Shown in pieces: positions 34,555 to 44,522 of a DNA stretch of 64,000 bases. Position numbers and translations under genes: made by a program. This DNA comes from Salinicola corii (GTDB taxonomy: Bacteria; Pseudomonadota; Gammaproteobacteria; Pseudomonadales; Halomonadaceae), in the NCBI RefSeq assembly GCF_008298015.1, contig NZ_VTPX01000001.1:558001-622000 (forward strand), given 5' to 3'. A model generated the notes under the pieces. The model did not search any database, was not told where the DNA came from, and saw only the letters and a list, made by a program, of their open reading frames with translations. Numbering within the stretch: position 1 is the stretch's first letter; every line of letters begins with the position of its first letter.

Positions 34555-36366
34555 TCAATTCAGATTGCAGAAAACGGCTTCACGGTATGCCAGGCTGTAG
34601 CGCTGGGCGGCCTGTGCAAGCTGATCCGCCTCCTGAAGCTCGGGAGATGATCTCTCGATAAGTGCTCGGTCTTCGTCAGACATGCGCGCCACCGATTCGC
34701 GGAACCGTTGCTCTTCTTCAGCAAGCGCGGCGCGAGAATCCTCGAGATCATCGAAATTTTCCGTAACCACTTCCTGGGCACGCTGGCTTTCGGCGACAGA
34801 CTGCGGGTCAGCCTGCCTTGGCTGCGGATTCTTGATGCGCTCCATGGCCGCTCTAGATCGCGTCGGATCTGATAGATCGTAGATCGCTTCGGCATCGATT
34901 CGTTGTCCAGTCACTGACTGAACCACCGCAGCTCGCAGTGCGTCGGCACGGGTGCGCCAGTGAGCGCCCTCGGCACGCGAACGGGCAGTACGGATGCCAG
35001 CGCCAAGGGGATTCTGGCGCAATCCATCTCGGATCTCTGTGGCGCGTTGATCGATCTGTTCACGGAATTGCTCGGGCACCTCTCCGCGCAGCAGCCTGAC
35101 ACGGTCCTGCGTGCTCATCTCGGCGCGTCGATTGCCTTCAATAGTTGAAGTCAGCTCATCCCGGCGTGCTGACAGTTCCCGCTGAGCCGTGCGGGCGCGA
35201 ATGTTGGCCGCATTACGGGCACGACTGCGCGACATGCCGCGCTGCTGATTCTCGACTTGCAAGCGGTTTCTCAAATCGTTGATACCGGAAAGCTGAGTCT
35301 CGACGTCGGCCAGCTCGGTGCGTAGTGCGCGGACGCCTTCGACGCGACCACCGGTATCTATCTGGTTGGCAATCTCTTCGGCAGCCTGTCGTTGCGCACG
35401 ACGATTCAGATAAGCCTCATCGTTCTGTACCTGCTTCGCCAGCGTGGTACGCACTGCTTCAATTGGATCGTCATCCAACGCACGGGTAAACGTCTGCGGA
35501 GACGGTGCGCGCGCCGCCAGGTCAGACAATGACATCGAGGTCACACCGGATGGCGTGAATTTGAGGTCACCGTCTGCAACACGCACCGATGGCGTATCGA
35601 CGCCCGGGATGTCGGGAGCATCTGGCACAGGATTACCGGGGTTTGCCTCGGCGGCTCGGCGCCGCACAGCATCAGAGATTGCCCCGCCTGCCGAGTGAAG
35701 GCCGCCACCCAGAATCCCGCCGAAGGCGATGTTGGTCAGGGAATCGGAAAGGCCATACTCGGTCTGGTCCTGGTTGGCAGCGAACAGAGGAAGCGGTTCG
35801 AGGAGGGCGGCACCTGCCGCACCTTCGATGGCGCCAACACCAGCGCGCGCACCAGCACGACCCAGGGCGGATGTCTGACGCGCCACCAGTGAGGCATAGC
35901 GCGCTTCACCCACAATGGGGATGAACGCTGCGGCGATGTTGAGAGGATCAACGAACGTAGCAGCCAACCCACCGAACACTTGGGGAACCATGGAGGATTC
36001 GGAGCGCGCCAGCATCTGGTTTCTCGCCAGCTCTGCGCGATGCCTGTCGACCAAAATGTCCAGGGCGTCAGACGTTATGCCTTGATCGGGGATACTGATC
36101 CCTTCCAGCCCCAGGCCTTTTACCTTTTGGCGTGCCTCGCTGGCCGGCATGCGGTCAGGGCCTTGCCCATCAAACCACGTTGACGGGGATGTCCACTCGA
36201 AACCATTGTTGGCTGCCGATAGCTCGGCAATGCGAACGACAGACGTACCCGGGTTGTCAGCGAATGCATCATCGAACCCTGCTTCGAATGCATCTCCAGT
36301 CGTGGACGGGAGATCCAGAAGGGTACGGCTGTCGAGAGCGGGCGCGCCGCCTGTGTAAAAGGTCAT
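34555..36366 (-). CDS. Internal virion protein (603 residues)
   Basis: The N-terminal ~250 residues contain glycine/alanine-rich hydrophobic segments (FGGLAATFVDPLNIAAAFIP, AGVGAIEGAAGAALLEPLPLFA, LTNIAFGGILGGGLHSAGGA). The rest is helical with Arg/Glu/Gln-rich coiled-coil regions. This layout is common in phage DNA-ejection proteins of T7/P22-like phages. It is separated by only 7 bases from the next cistron. No enzymatic motif is seen. Confidence 0.65.
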   Translation of the reverse strand: MTFYTGGAPALDSRTLLDLPSTTGDAFEAGFDDAFADNPGTSVVRIAELSAANNGFEWTSPSTWFDGQGPDRMPASEARQKVKGLGLEGISIPDQGITSDALDILVDRHRAELARNQMLARSESSMVPQVFGGLAATFVDPLNIAAAFIPIVGEARYASLVARQTSALGRAGARAGVGAIEGAAGAALLEPLPLFAANQDQTEYGLSDSLTNIAFGGILGGGLHSAGGAISDAVRRRAAEANPGNPVPDAPDIPGVDTPSVRVADGDLKFTPSGVTSMSLSDLAARAPSPQTFTRALDDDPIEAVRTTLAKQVQNDEAYLNRRAQRQAAEEIANQIDTGGRVEGVRALRTELADVETQLSGINDLRNRLQVENQQRGMSRSRARNAANIRARTAQRELSARRDELTSTIEGNRRAEMSTQDRVRLLRGEVPEQFREQIDQRATEIRDGLRQNPLGAGIRTARSRAEGAHWRTRADALRAAVVQSVTGQRIDAEAIYDLSDPTRSRAAMERIKNPQPRQADPQSVAESQRAQEVVTENFDDLEDSRAALAEEEQRFRESVARMSDEDRALIERSSPELQEADQLAQAAQRYSLAYREAVFCNLN

Positions 36367-38763
36367 TTATAGCCCCGTATCAAGCCAGCCTGCGTTGCGT
36401 TCCTGGATGTCCTGGACCTTCTGGCTTTGCTCTACCAGCTGATCCCAGCTCAACGAAACCGGGTTGCCATCGCGACCCAGAACACGGTATCCATTGACCA
36501 TTAGATCGAGGCCCGTCTCGTCGCTGTTGGTGACCCACTCACCGCTGTTCCTGACGGCGTCCTCGAGCTGACGTGCATTGTCCTCGTCCGAGACGCCCGG
36601 GAGGCCTTCCAGTGGGTACAACTGGTCAGCGGCAAGGTCGTTGATGTACGTCCTGGCACCGGCACCGACGGCATCGGCATCGACCGTGTTGGGTACACGA
36701 TAGGTGTCGCTGAACGTGTACTTTCCGGCAATCCCGTCGACAACCTTCTCAACGGCATCTCCACTCGACTCGCCAGACAGCGCATAGGAGGCGGCTGTCT
36801 TGACCGCGACTTGGTAGAGCCGTGTGTAGGTCTCGAGCCCACCGGCCTGATTGATCAGCGTCTGGCGTAGCGGCTCCATCTGATTCGTCACTTCGGCCTG
36901 GATATCGGCTTTCACACCGGTTTCCAGCGGCCCGAAAATGTCCGAATCCTTGATGTTGGCGATCGATGCCAGGCGCTCGGAGAGTTCCGGCGAAGCCCCG
37001 GAGGCGATAACCTGGACCTCGGGCGGCAGCTTGGTACCGGCCTGCTTCAACACTTCACCGAAGTAGGGGCCGTAAAGCTGGCTTTCACGCTGCACAATCT
37101 GCGCCGCGTTCTCGCCGCCTTCCTCCTGGTCATTGAACATCCGCACGAAGCCGGCCACCTGCTGTTTCGATAATGGCTTGGGATCTGCAACGCCCTGGCG
37201 CCTTTGCTCGGCAAGGCTGGCTCGTGCAACCGCCTGGTAGGCTTCCGGCGTCTGCTCGGTGCGTGCCGCCTGGATGGCTTGCTGAACAGTCGGGCTATAT
37301 CGGGCGACATAGGCGGCAGGATCGTCTTCGCGCTGTTTAGCAAGGTTCTGATAGGCGCGCTGTAGGGCCTGCTGGATTTGCTGCTTTTGCTTAAATCCTT
37401 CTCCAGCAACTTTCTGTTGGCTTCCTAGATATTCAACGGCTTGCTGATCATGAAGCTTTTGCGCGTAAGCACTGGCATCTTGAGGATTATCAAAAATCCC
37501 TAGGTTACGACCAGTTCTCTCGTATTGATCGATTGCCTCATCATCCGACATTATCCTTCCGTCGTCGCTGACGGTAGGAATCAAGACCTCGCCTTCCTCC
37601 GTTCCAATAGAGATAGAGCGAACGGTGCTGATTGATCCATCTTCATTATGAACTGAAGGACGAGTAGAAAGATCAATATTTCCTTTTGAAATCATCCCCG
37701 GGGCGGCATCCCCGTAAAATGGGGCAGGGCGAGCAGGGTCAAATCGTCCGATTATCGCTTTTGCTTCTTCAGGAGTAGCGGTCGCCAGATCTTGCATGGC
37801 TGGCTGCATTTCCTGAACACGCTTAAACGCTTCGTATTGCTCGTCCGCTTTGTCACCATACGCGGCGACAAAGTCATCTTTAGTAGGCGGGTCTGCATAA
37901 GTAAGCCCGGATTGATACGCAGCAGAAGCATCTGTGACGCGGTCAACCAATTCAGCACGAGCAATCGCCTGAATCTGTCGCTGCTCAGCGCGGCGCGCGC
38001 GGGCCTCGGCTTCACGCTGGCGAATCTCTGTGTCGATGCGGCTCCGAACCGCGTCTTGGTTCTTTGGCGTGAGTTGATCGCCCAATTCATCCAGCTGCTT
38101 GCGCGCCGCATAGGGATCATCCTGCGCAGTTCGGTTTAGAACGCCGGCCAAGGTCGCACTGCGGGCATTCGTCAGTTGCTCGTTGGTGACTTCCTCTGAC
38201 CAACCCATTGCCTGGCCACGGGCGCGGATTGAGCTGCCGATGAACTGTATCTGCTCGCGAACCGCATCCGGGTCATTGTAGTTCTGGATCGCGGCATTGC
38301 TGGCCGTGTTGACTGATGCTTCATAGGTCTGCTGTTCGTACTGGTTGATCTCACCATTGACGTAGCTCGATACGCCGCGCATGAACGTCGGCCGCTGCCT
38401 GGCCTGGACCTGCATGAAGGCGTCACGCTGGTCCGGGCTATTGAGTTGACCCAGACGCTCGTTGTACTGCTGCTGGTAGAACTCTTGCGCCTGCTTCTCG
38501 AGGTCGAAGGCGTTCTTGCCTTTCTGCTGTCGCGCCTGCTCCATCCACTGCATGGTAGCGTCAGTAATTCCGGTCTGCGCTTCCTGCACAGCGGCTAGAT
38601 CGGCGCGCTGCTGGAAATCGGAATAAATGCGCTGTGCCTGGCTGACAGCCTGATTGACCGCCTGACCCTCTGGAGCCCGGGCGTCTATGACATTGAATCC
38701 GGGTAGATTGCCTGGCTGAACGGCTGACGAGTTGTCACCGTTGTAGAGAGGAACTCTCGGCAT
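36367..38763 (-). CDS. Internal virion protein with an inserted domain (798 residues)
   Basis: The protein is mostly helical, with long Gln/Ala/Glu coiled-coil stretches ([20 protein letters not shown] near the start), and fits a DNA-ejection or inner-core protein. Residues of about 341-455 (bases 37400-37740) form a distinct module with a [17 protein letters not shown] start and a [19 protein letters not shown] helix. Related modules occur in many phage virion proteins. The DNA of this module is visibly richer in A and T than the flanks, so it was probably swapped in. Position after the gp14-like gene supports virion function. Confidence 0.65.
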   Translation of the reverse strand: MPRVPLYNGDNSSAVQPGNLPGFNVIDARAPEGQAVNQAVSQAQRIYSDFQQRADLAAVQEAQTGITDATMQWMEQARQQKGKNAFDLEKQAQEFYQQQYNERLGQLNSPDQRDAFMQVQARQRPTFMRGVSSYVNGEINQYEQQTYEASVNTASNAAIQNYNDPDAVREQIQFIGSSIRARGQAMGWSEEVTNEQLTNARSATLAGVLNRTAQDDPYAARKQLDELGDQLTPKNQDAVRSRIDTEIRQREAEARARRAEQRQIQAIARAELVDRVTDASAAYQSGLTYADPPTKDDFVAAYGDKADEQYEAFKRVQEMQPAMQDLATATPEEAKAIIGRFDPARPAPFYGDAAPGMISKGNIDLSTRPSVHNEDGSISTVRSISIGTEEGEVLIPTVSDDGRIMSDDEAIDQYERTGRNLGIFDNPQDASAYAQKLHDQQAVEYLGSQQKVAGEGFKQKQQIQQALQRAYQNLAKQREDDPAAYVARYSPTVQQAIQAARTEQTPEAYQAVARASLAEQRRQGVADPKPLSKQQVAGFVRMFNDQEEGGENAAQIVQRESQLYGPYFGEVLKQAGTKLPPEVQVIASGASPELSERLASIANIKDSDIFGPLETGVKADIQAEVTNQMEPLRQTLINQAGGLETYTRLYQVAVKTAASYALSGESSGDAVEKVVDGIAGKYTFSDTYRVPNTVDADAVGAGARTYINDLAADQLYPLEGLPGVSDEDNARQLEDAVRNSGEWVTNSDETGLDLMVNGYRVLGRDGNPVSLSWDQLVEQSQKVQDIQERNAGWLDTGL

Positions 38764-38766
38764 GTT

Positions 38767-39270
38767 CTACCCCGTGGTTGCGCTGTTATACCAATTACCA
38801 GATGAGGTATTCCCACCGGACCCAAACGCACCGGCGCGATACCCTTGATAGCCACCAGTGGCTAGTGTGGTGCCTGCGCTCAATAGGCCAGCTCGGCGTG
38901 TACTTCTGGCTCGTGATCGAAGCTGAGTTGACTGCTGGTTATAGCCCCAGGCTTGAAGCGCGGCGTTATTCTGGATCGTGTTGGCGTCGTACTGTCCAAG
39001 AGTGGCCGTGTCTGCCAAGGTGGTTAGAGCAGATCCCGCTGACGTGTCGACTCCTCTGGCAGAGAATGCCGCTTGCTGCGTACCAATCTGTCCTCGCGTC
39101 CGGCGAAGCTGCTCGCTGGACTGCGTCGAGGCATTCTGACGAACTACTTCGGCCTGGCTATCCGCGAGACTGGCCTGCTGCTCCATGGCTGAGGATTGAG
39201 CTCGACTCTGCTGAACCTGATTGATCGCGCCTACGGCAGCAATCGCGATGGGTATTGCGGCCATCCCCAT
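38767..39270 (-). CDS. Internal virion protein, gp14-like
   Basis: The protein has 167 residues from the ATG at 39270, preceded by GGAGAGA. It has a hydrophobic N terminus (AAIPIAIAAVGAINQ), an Ala/Ser/Gln-rich helix, and a Gly/Ser-rich end. Composition, length and place (after the gp13-like gene, before the large internal proteins) match T7 gp14-type ejection proteins that form the outer-membrane pore. Confidence 0.6.
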   Translation of the reverse strand: MGMAAIPIAIAAVGAINQVQQSRAQSSAMEQQASLADSQAEVVRQNASTQSSEQLRRTRGQIGTQQAAFSARGVDTSAGSALTTLADTATLGQYDANTIQNNAALQAWGYNQQSTQLRSRARSTRRAGLLSAGTTLATGGYQGYRAGAFGSGGNTSSGNWYNSATTG

Positions 39271-39272
39271 AA

Positions 39273-39740
39273 TCAATCTCTCCAGTAATCAACTCGATGG
39301 AAGGGAAGACCCTGAAAGCCGAAGGGTTTGGCTGACTGAATCTCAAACCCAAGCCATCGAAGCCACTCGATTGACTTGGTGTACCGGGCGTCAACATGGT
39401 TGAAGACGTGGCTGTAACAATCGAGAACCGCCGGCAGACTACGGGCATGTGCTTTGACGAATGCTCGCTTGTGCTTATCGATCAAGTCGCTGCCGAGCAA
39501 CCAGGCAACACCTTCACCACCGAGAATTGTCGTTGGTGCCACGCCCCACATACACACGACAGAGCCATTCACTAGACCAGCCCAGGCGCGCGTGCTTAGC
39601 GCCAGGCTGGTTTCGAGGGCTGATGTCGGCGTTGCATGCCAGGTCGCCCACACCTCCATGGTGTCTGCCTCCCGCATGCGAGGCGCCAGATCGGCGGCGT
39701 GAAGTGGGGTGGCTTCCGTCACGATGAATTCAGCCGCCAA
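39273..39740 (-). CDS. Virion-associated GNAT-like protein (gp13-like)
   Basis: The protein has 155 residues from a TTG at 39740, which has GGAGGT five bases before it and overlaps the preceding gene end by 11 bases; the longer frame upstream is a shadow. The sequence IVTEATPLHAADLAPRMREADTMEVWATW, the WGVAPTTILGGEGVAWLLGSDLIDKHKRAF core, and IEWLRWLGFEIQSAKPF near the end follow the acetyltransferase-like layout of small T7-like internal virion or assembly proteins. It is probably structural or in assembly rather than catalytic. Confidence 0.65.
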   Translation of the reverse strand: MAAEFIVTEATPLHAADLAPRMREADTMEVWATWHATPTSALETSLALSTRAWAGLVNGSVVCMWGVAPTTILGGEGVAWLLGSDLIDKHKRAFVKAHARSLPAVLDCYSHVFNHVDARYTKSIEWLRWLGFEIQSAKPFGFQGLPFHRVDYWRD

Positions 39741-42501
39741 CTGACACCTCCGGGATGATGGCAAGAATCGTCGCGGGCAACGGCTCTTTCTGCTGCACGA
39801 CCACAGTCCCATCGTCATCCCACGACCCAGCCAGGTTGACATCGATCTTGCCGGTGATCGGCGTGATCGGATTGGCCCACCCATCCAGGCGCGCGCGCTC
39901 CTTATGCTGAGCGAACTCGGTCTGGTAGTAGGTCAGATCGCTGTAGCTGCGCCCCGTCTCGATTCCGCGTGAATCTTTCACCAGCAGTGACACCTTGGTG
40001 ATCTGCTTGCGCTTCGTGCGGATCATCTGCTGAGCGGAGTTGAAAGGCAGGGTCTCAATCTGCGCCGTGATCGGGAGTCCGACGTGAACGACACCGTAGT
40101 AGTTGTGCAATGTGACTGATCCATCCTCTACGATGTACGAACCAACGGCGTTTCCGTCAGCCAGAACGGACACCGTCTTGCCCTCCAGGTGCTCCAGTCC
40201 GGAAAGCGTCTTGGCCTGAATCTCCCAATCATACGAATAGGTCACTCGGCAGCTTTCCGGCACAACCCTGACCGCGTGGGTATAGACCAGCGTAGGATCG
40301 AGGTAGTTGTAGATCTCGAGTTGGGCAAACTGCCCATCATGGCCTGTGATACGGATGTATCGACCGACCATGCTCTCATCGAACATGTCACGATCCGCAC
40401 GAATGGCGACGTAGCTGCCAGCCGACCAGTCCGGGTCCTCGCCCGGGTCGACATCGATACGCGTCGACTTGCGCCCATCGTAGGTCAGTCCGGAATCGAC
40501 AAAGAAAGCGTCACGGATATCGTCGAAACGACGGTCTCCGATGCGCTCAATGTAGCGCTTTGTCTGCCCCTCTACAGTGCGCCTGACGCTAACGTAGGCA
40601 ACATCGATCGTCCCCTCACGGACACAACAGACCGATTCATAGGTGCCGTCGGTGTCATGCTGGGCCCAGGCGATGACCTGTTGCTCAGGCATGAATGTCA
40701 TTGACAGTAGGCGCCCATCATCCAAGACCGCCCAGACCATGGAGTAGGGCGACTGAGAGTAATCCCATGACACGACCCGCCGGCCATCGAAGAGATGCTC
40801 GGCAAGCACAGTGAGATCGTCACCGGTGTAGACATCGGACTCAAATGAGTATGCCAGCGATCGGACTTTACTTTGGTCGCCCTGGATGTAGATCCCAACG
40901 GTACCAACGACGATGGGCGCCGGCGTTCCACATCCGCGATAGCTTTGCGCTTTAGCGAATACCGACGAAGGCGTGAGGGCTTCATTCTCCGAGCCGATCA
41001 GAAACTCGGATCCGCTTGTCATGGCGATCAAGCCATTGAGCGGAAGGATGTGGCGGATCACGTTGACCTGACGTGCGGCAATGCGCAGTGCGATAGCGTC
41101 GCTGTCGATCGACGGGTTCGATACCAGGAACGAGTTGTAGATGCCTGACTCAGTCATCCATACCCTGTCAGGGAACGTATCGCTACCACCAAAGACAAAA
41201 CGCTCCTGAAAGTACGAAACCGCTCGCGGGTATCCCTGTCCATCCGTCCACGCCGGCAGATACCACTTGTAGGACGTGCCAGTGATGACGCGCTGCGTGA
41301 TCGTGACAAAGGTGTCGACCTGAATGGTCCCACCAGAGCCGTCACTCTGCGCGCCAGTGAGAACCGGCGACGACGTGGTGAGGGTGGAACCGGATATTGT
41401 GTACTCGCTGGTCCCCAGAACCGTCGAGACATAGTCTCCAGCATCGTCATCCCACTGACGCACTTGGACCGAGAAGCGCTCAGGGTCTGCGCTATCCGCA
41501 CCACTGATTGAGAAGTTGCTTTGCGAACCCTGGCCACCGCCTGACGTAGGTTCGACGGTGTGTTCCCAGGTTCGGGTGTTTCCGCTGCCGGCGTCTACCA
41601 CCGTCTCGGGGAAACGGCTGATAACCGTCGCCGTTGCTGTGCGCGAGTCGGTGATACCGGTGATAAGGGCGATGCCATAGCCCGAATGCAGGTACTCAAG
41701 CTGAACGCCGACGACTTCCCCGTATGCTGGATTAAACCGGTTCGGGCCATCCCATCCCGTGCCGTAGGTGAACGTCGGCTGAATATTTCCTGTCAGCGCA
41801 CCGTCCTGCTTGTGAATGACCTCGTAGGTATTGATATCGGACGTCAGAAGCTGCCCGACATCAACCTCGCAGAAACTTGTCCAGGCGTTGATATCGCCGT
41901 TATCGATCTGATCGATCCGGATCTGGTGTCCGATCATATCGATTGTGAAGGCATCGAAGTTCGTCTTCACAGTGACGGTTCCAGTAGGCGCCGTCACCCA
42001 CATGCGTGCCGCCTGATTAGTGTTGGGGTCCTGGAAGCAGTCATTCGACAACGACAGTTCGGACAGGCTCCACGACATGGCGCCTTCGCGACGAATCTGC
42101 CTCGGCGCATGATCGGGGTGGCAGAGCGTCAGGATGTCGGCACTCTGAACGAACGTGATCTCGTTAAGGTCCTGGATGCCATACGGCGTGGCAAATTCGA
42201 CTGGACTGCCGCCATCGAGAAGCTGTGCACCGTTGGTGACGATTCGGCAGTAGTTGAAGCCCATCTCGAGCACGTACGTCTGCGAGACATTGAAAGAGAA
42301 TGGGATCAGCCGCACCTGCCCCGAATTCTTGGTCTCGACGATGAAGCGGGAGCCAGGTCGATTGACCGCAGCTCCCTGAGGCAAAACGAGGAAATTGCGA
42401 CACTTCTTGAGTGCAGACGGGTACTTGGCGAGGTCGACACGCCCGTACAACAACGGCGAGAGTTCGCCGGCGACGAACGAGTATTGCATCACCTCTGCCA
42501 T
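39730..42501 (-). CDS. Tail tubular protein B (nozzle), gp12-like
   Basis: The protein has 923 residues. The start MAEVMQYSFVAGELSPLLYG and the following SALKKCRNFLVLPQGAAVNRPGSRF are typical of podovirus nozzle proteins. The rest is beta-rich, as expected for the propeller of the nozzle. It closes the tail tube below the gatekeeper and contacts the tail spikes. It overlaps the gp11-like gene by 13 bases. Confidence 0.85.
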   Translation of the reverse strand: MAEVMQYSFVAGELSPLLYGRVDLAKYPSALKKCRNFLVLPQGAAVNRPGSRFIVETKNSGQVRLIPFSFNVSQTYVLEMGFNYCRIVTNGAQLLDGGSPVEFATPYGIQDLNEITFVQSADILTLCHPDHAPRQIRREGAMSWSLSELSLSNDCFQDPNTNQAARMWVTAPTGTVTVKTNFDAFTIDMIGHQIRIDQIDNGDINAWTSFCEVDVGQLLTSDINTYEVIHKQDGALTGNIQPTFTYGTGWDGPNRFNPAYGEVVGVQLEYLHSGYGIALITGITDSRTATATVISRFPETVVDAGSGNTRTWEHTVEPTSGGGQGSQSNFSISGADSADPERFSVQVRQWDDDAGDYVSTVLGTSEYTISGSTLTTSSPVLTGAQSDGSGGTIQVDTFVTITQRVITGTSYKWYLPAWTDGQGYPRAVSYFQERFVFGGSDTFPDRVWMTESGIYNSFLVSNPSIDSDAIALRIAARQVNVIRHILPLNGLIAMTSGSEFLIGSENEALTPSSVFAKAQSYRGCGTPAPIVVGTVGIYIQGDQSKVRSLAYSFESDVYTGDDLTVLAEHLFDGRRVVSWDYSQSPYSMVWAVLDDGRLLSMTFMPEQQVIAWAQHDTDGTYESVCCVREGTIDVAYVSVRRTVEGQTKRYIERIGDRRFDDIRDAFFVDSGLTYDGRKSTRIDVDPGEDPDWSAGSYVAIRADRDMFDESMVGRYIRITGHDGQFAQLEIYNYLDPTLVYTHAVRVVPESCRVTYSYDWEIQAKTLSGLEHLEGKTVSVLADGNAVGSYIVEDGSVTLHNYYGVVHVGLPITAQIETLPFNSAQQMIRTKRKQITKVSLLVKDSRGIETGRSYSDLTYYQTEFAQHKERARLDGWANPITPITGKIDVNLAGSWDDDGTVVVQQKEPLPATILAIIPEVSVGG

Positions 42502-43112
42502 GGATCACCCCTGTAGTCGTCGCCATAGAGCCGGCGAGCCTCGTCGTACTTCGACGGCAACTCTGGCTCGGGATATTGCTCGCCAAGGTCATTCGTCTTG
42601 GCATTCGAGAGCAGCAACTGTGCTTCCTGGCTCTTGGCCTGATAGAGCTTCGCATTGCTGGTGATCGGCATGGCAATACGACTAGCCAGGGCCGCCACGA
42701 ATGCCTGCACGAAGTCACCACTGAAGAACGCCTCATTTGGCCTGCACGTGTACTCAATGCACGCATGCTGTAGATCACAGGCAATGCCTTTGCGATCCTC
42801 GAGCGCGACAGTCTTGAACGGCACGGAATGGCGTTGCCATCGACCGCACGGCGAGACGATCTTGTGGATCGAGATGCAGTCATCCGGGTAGGTGTACGTA
42901 AAGCGGAATCCCGGCGTTCCGACGGTAGCCTGCGCCAGCTCGCGGAACTTGATCGCAAAGCCCCACCGGTGCTGCCGGAGCAGATGCTCAAGCGTGGGCT
43001 CGTACCAGAGACGCAACTGCGTTGCATCGACCGAACCGTCATCCATGCTGGTGATGGTGCGAGTCGAGATGATGCTACTCAGCGCCATGTTGGCAATCGC
43101 AGTCTTGTCCAT
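42489..43112 (-). CDS. Tail tubular protein A (gatekeeper), gp11-like
   Basis: The protein has 207 residues from the ATG at 43112. It starts MDKTAIANMALSSII and has LWYEPTLEHLLRQHRWGFA and the FTYTYPDDCISIHKI segment, all characteristic of T7 gp11-type adaptor proteins. It binds below the portal. The start is placed 5 bases after the preceding stop; the longer frame would run into that gene. Confidence 0.85.
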   Translation of the reverse strand: MDKTAIANMALSSIISTRTITSMDDGSVDATQLRLWYEPTLEHLLRQHRWGFAIKFRELAQATVGTPGFRFTYTYPDDCISIHKIVSPCGRWQRHSVPFKTVALEDRKGIACDLQHACIEYTCRPNEAFFSGDFVQAFVAALASRIAMPITSNAKLYQAKSQEAQLLLSNAKTNDLGEQYPEPELPSKYDEARRLYGDDYRGDPWQR

Positions 43113-43116
43113 GAGC

Positions 43117-43425
43117 TCACTCGGCTTTTGCGGCTTCGTACTTGCTGACACCGGCATTGGTCAGCGACAGGTCGTCACGCACGTTGCGGGGGTCGACTTC
43201 GAACATCAGGCCTTCGACTGCGGCGTAATGCTTGCCGTCGATCTCTTCAACGGGACCGTCGGCATAGATAGCGCCGTCTGATGATTCAGACGGCGCTGGA
43301 GTGTTGGGGACAGCGTCAAGCGGGATCCAATGCTTGCCCGGCTTGCCATTTGACTTGAACTCAGCACCTTCATCGACAAACACGTTATCGACGAACAGGT
43401 TTCGAGCAGCACGATACTTGGCCAT
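43117..43425 (-). CDS. Small virion-region protein, unknown
   Basis: The protein has 102 residues from the ATG at 43425 (MAKYRAARNLFVDNVFVDEG), with a second small domain (EIDGKHYAAVEGLMFEVDPR). It is soluble and acidic, located between the repeat-rich fibre gene and the gatekeeper gene. I do not recognise a family, and a head-tail completion or decoration role is possible. Confidence 0.6.
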   Translation of the reverse strand: MAKYRAARNLFVDNVFVDEGAEFKSNGKPGKHWIPLDAVPNTPAPSESSDGAIYADGPVEEIDGKHYAAVEGLMFEVDPRNVRDDLSLTNAGVSKYEAAKAE

Positions 43426-43465
43426 CACAGGCTCCCAATGAAAAATGGGGCCGTAGCCCCATCTG

Positions 43466-44074
43466 TTAAGCAGTAGTGACAGTGATCGCGAAGGTAGAGC
43501 TATCCGACATGGTCGCCGTTCCACCCGTCACAGCGCCATTAGTGTCAACGGTCAGATCAATGGCGGTGACATGGATCGGAGCTGGCGCACCTTCAAGCGT
43601 GGTAATTCGCGTACCGATACCGTTGATAACGGTGTCTAACGTTCCAGCGCTGATGCCGCCACCGGCGAAATCTTCAACATCGATCTTCGCGTCGTCGATT
43701 CCGGCAGCGACTTTCACGTTGGTTACTGCGCCATCGCCGATCTGCGCATTGTTAATTGCGCCATTCGATAGCTTTGAGCTCGTAACAGAACCAGCCGCAA
43801 GCTTTGCGCTGGTTACCGCGTCATCTGCAATCTGTAATGTATTAACTGCGCTGGGTGATAACTTGGCATTAGTAACAGCATCGTTAGCGATCTTTCCTGT
43901 GCTAACGGATTGATCTGCCAGCTTGTCTGTCGTTACCGCACCGTCTTCAATGCGGTCAGTACCAACAGGCTCCAATGCCTCTTCATTGGCATCGATAAGG
44001 CCTTTTTCGAGATGTTCTAGCCATAATCGTTCTGAGCTAGAGGCATCCCGATATTTGAATGGCACATAAGCCAT
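43466..44074 (-). CDS. Head-fibre-like protein with decapeptide repeats
   Basis: The protein has 202 residues. Residues of about 40-130 consist of roughly nine repeats of the type DDAVTSAKLA (DGAVTTDKLADQ, NDAVTNAKLSPS, NGAINNAQIG). This is a beta-helix-forming pattern seen in phage head fibres and fibre shafts. A short C-terminal domain follows (VTAIDLTVDTNGAVTGGTAT). It lies just after the capsid cement gene, so a capsid-attached fibre is likely. Confidence 0.65.
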   Translation of the reverse strand: MAYVPFKYRDASSSERLWLEHLEKGLIDANEEALEPVGTDRIEDGAVTTDKLADQSVSTGKIANDAVTNAKLSPSAVNTLQIADDAVTSAKLAAGSVTSSKLSNGAINNAQIGDGAVTNVKVAAGIDDAKIDVEDFAGGGISAGTLDTVINGIGTRITTLEGAPAPIHVTAIDLTVDTNGAVTGGTATMSDSSTFAITVTTA

Positions 44075-44119
44075 CTCGCACCTCCAAAGTGCGCCGGGGC
44101 GTTAACCCCGGCGATTGGC

Positions 44120-44512
44120 TTAGTAGCTCGCTTGATGGCCTGCCACGACGCCGGCAGTCACCGCGCCAGCCGTGCCAGTACCAGCCACGGTGTAATTCAG
44201 GCGCAGATAGCGATTGGTACGCCAGGGCATGTACTGCGGCATGAACACGTAGCCAGCGACGAGATCGGCAGCCGGAATGACGCCAGAGGTAGAGATGGTT
44301 TCGGATGACGCGAAGTCTTCGGTCTCCGAGGTCTCTACTTCAACGGTCAGTCCGGTGGCGCCAGCGAAGTCCTCAACGACTTGAACGCGAAGTGGCACGG
44401 GAACCCCCTTGCCGATATCGCGATTGACACCCAGGTCGATGACGTTCTCGGACACGACCGTAGCCGTGAGCTCCTGCGCATCGCTGAACAGGAAGGTGTA
44501 GTCAAAAATCAT
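44120..44512 (-). CDS. Capsid cement protein, Bbp16-like
   Basis: The protein has 130 residues from the ATG at 44512 (MIFDYTFLFSDAQELTATVV), with ENVIDLGVNRDIGKG and a beta-rich remainder ending in GTGTAGAVTAGVVAGHQASY. This pattern and the place right after the major capsid gene match the Bbp16 family, which clamps capsid subunits in BPP-1-like phages. Confidence 0.82.
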   Translation of the reverse strand: MIFDYTFLFSDAQELTATVVSENVIDLGVNRDIGKGVPVPLRVQVVEDFAGATGLTVEVETSETEDFASSETISTSGVIPAADLVAGYVFMPQYMPWRTNRYLRLNYTVAGTGTAGAVTAGVVAGHQASY

Positions 44513-44522
44513 GTCGGTCTCC

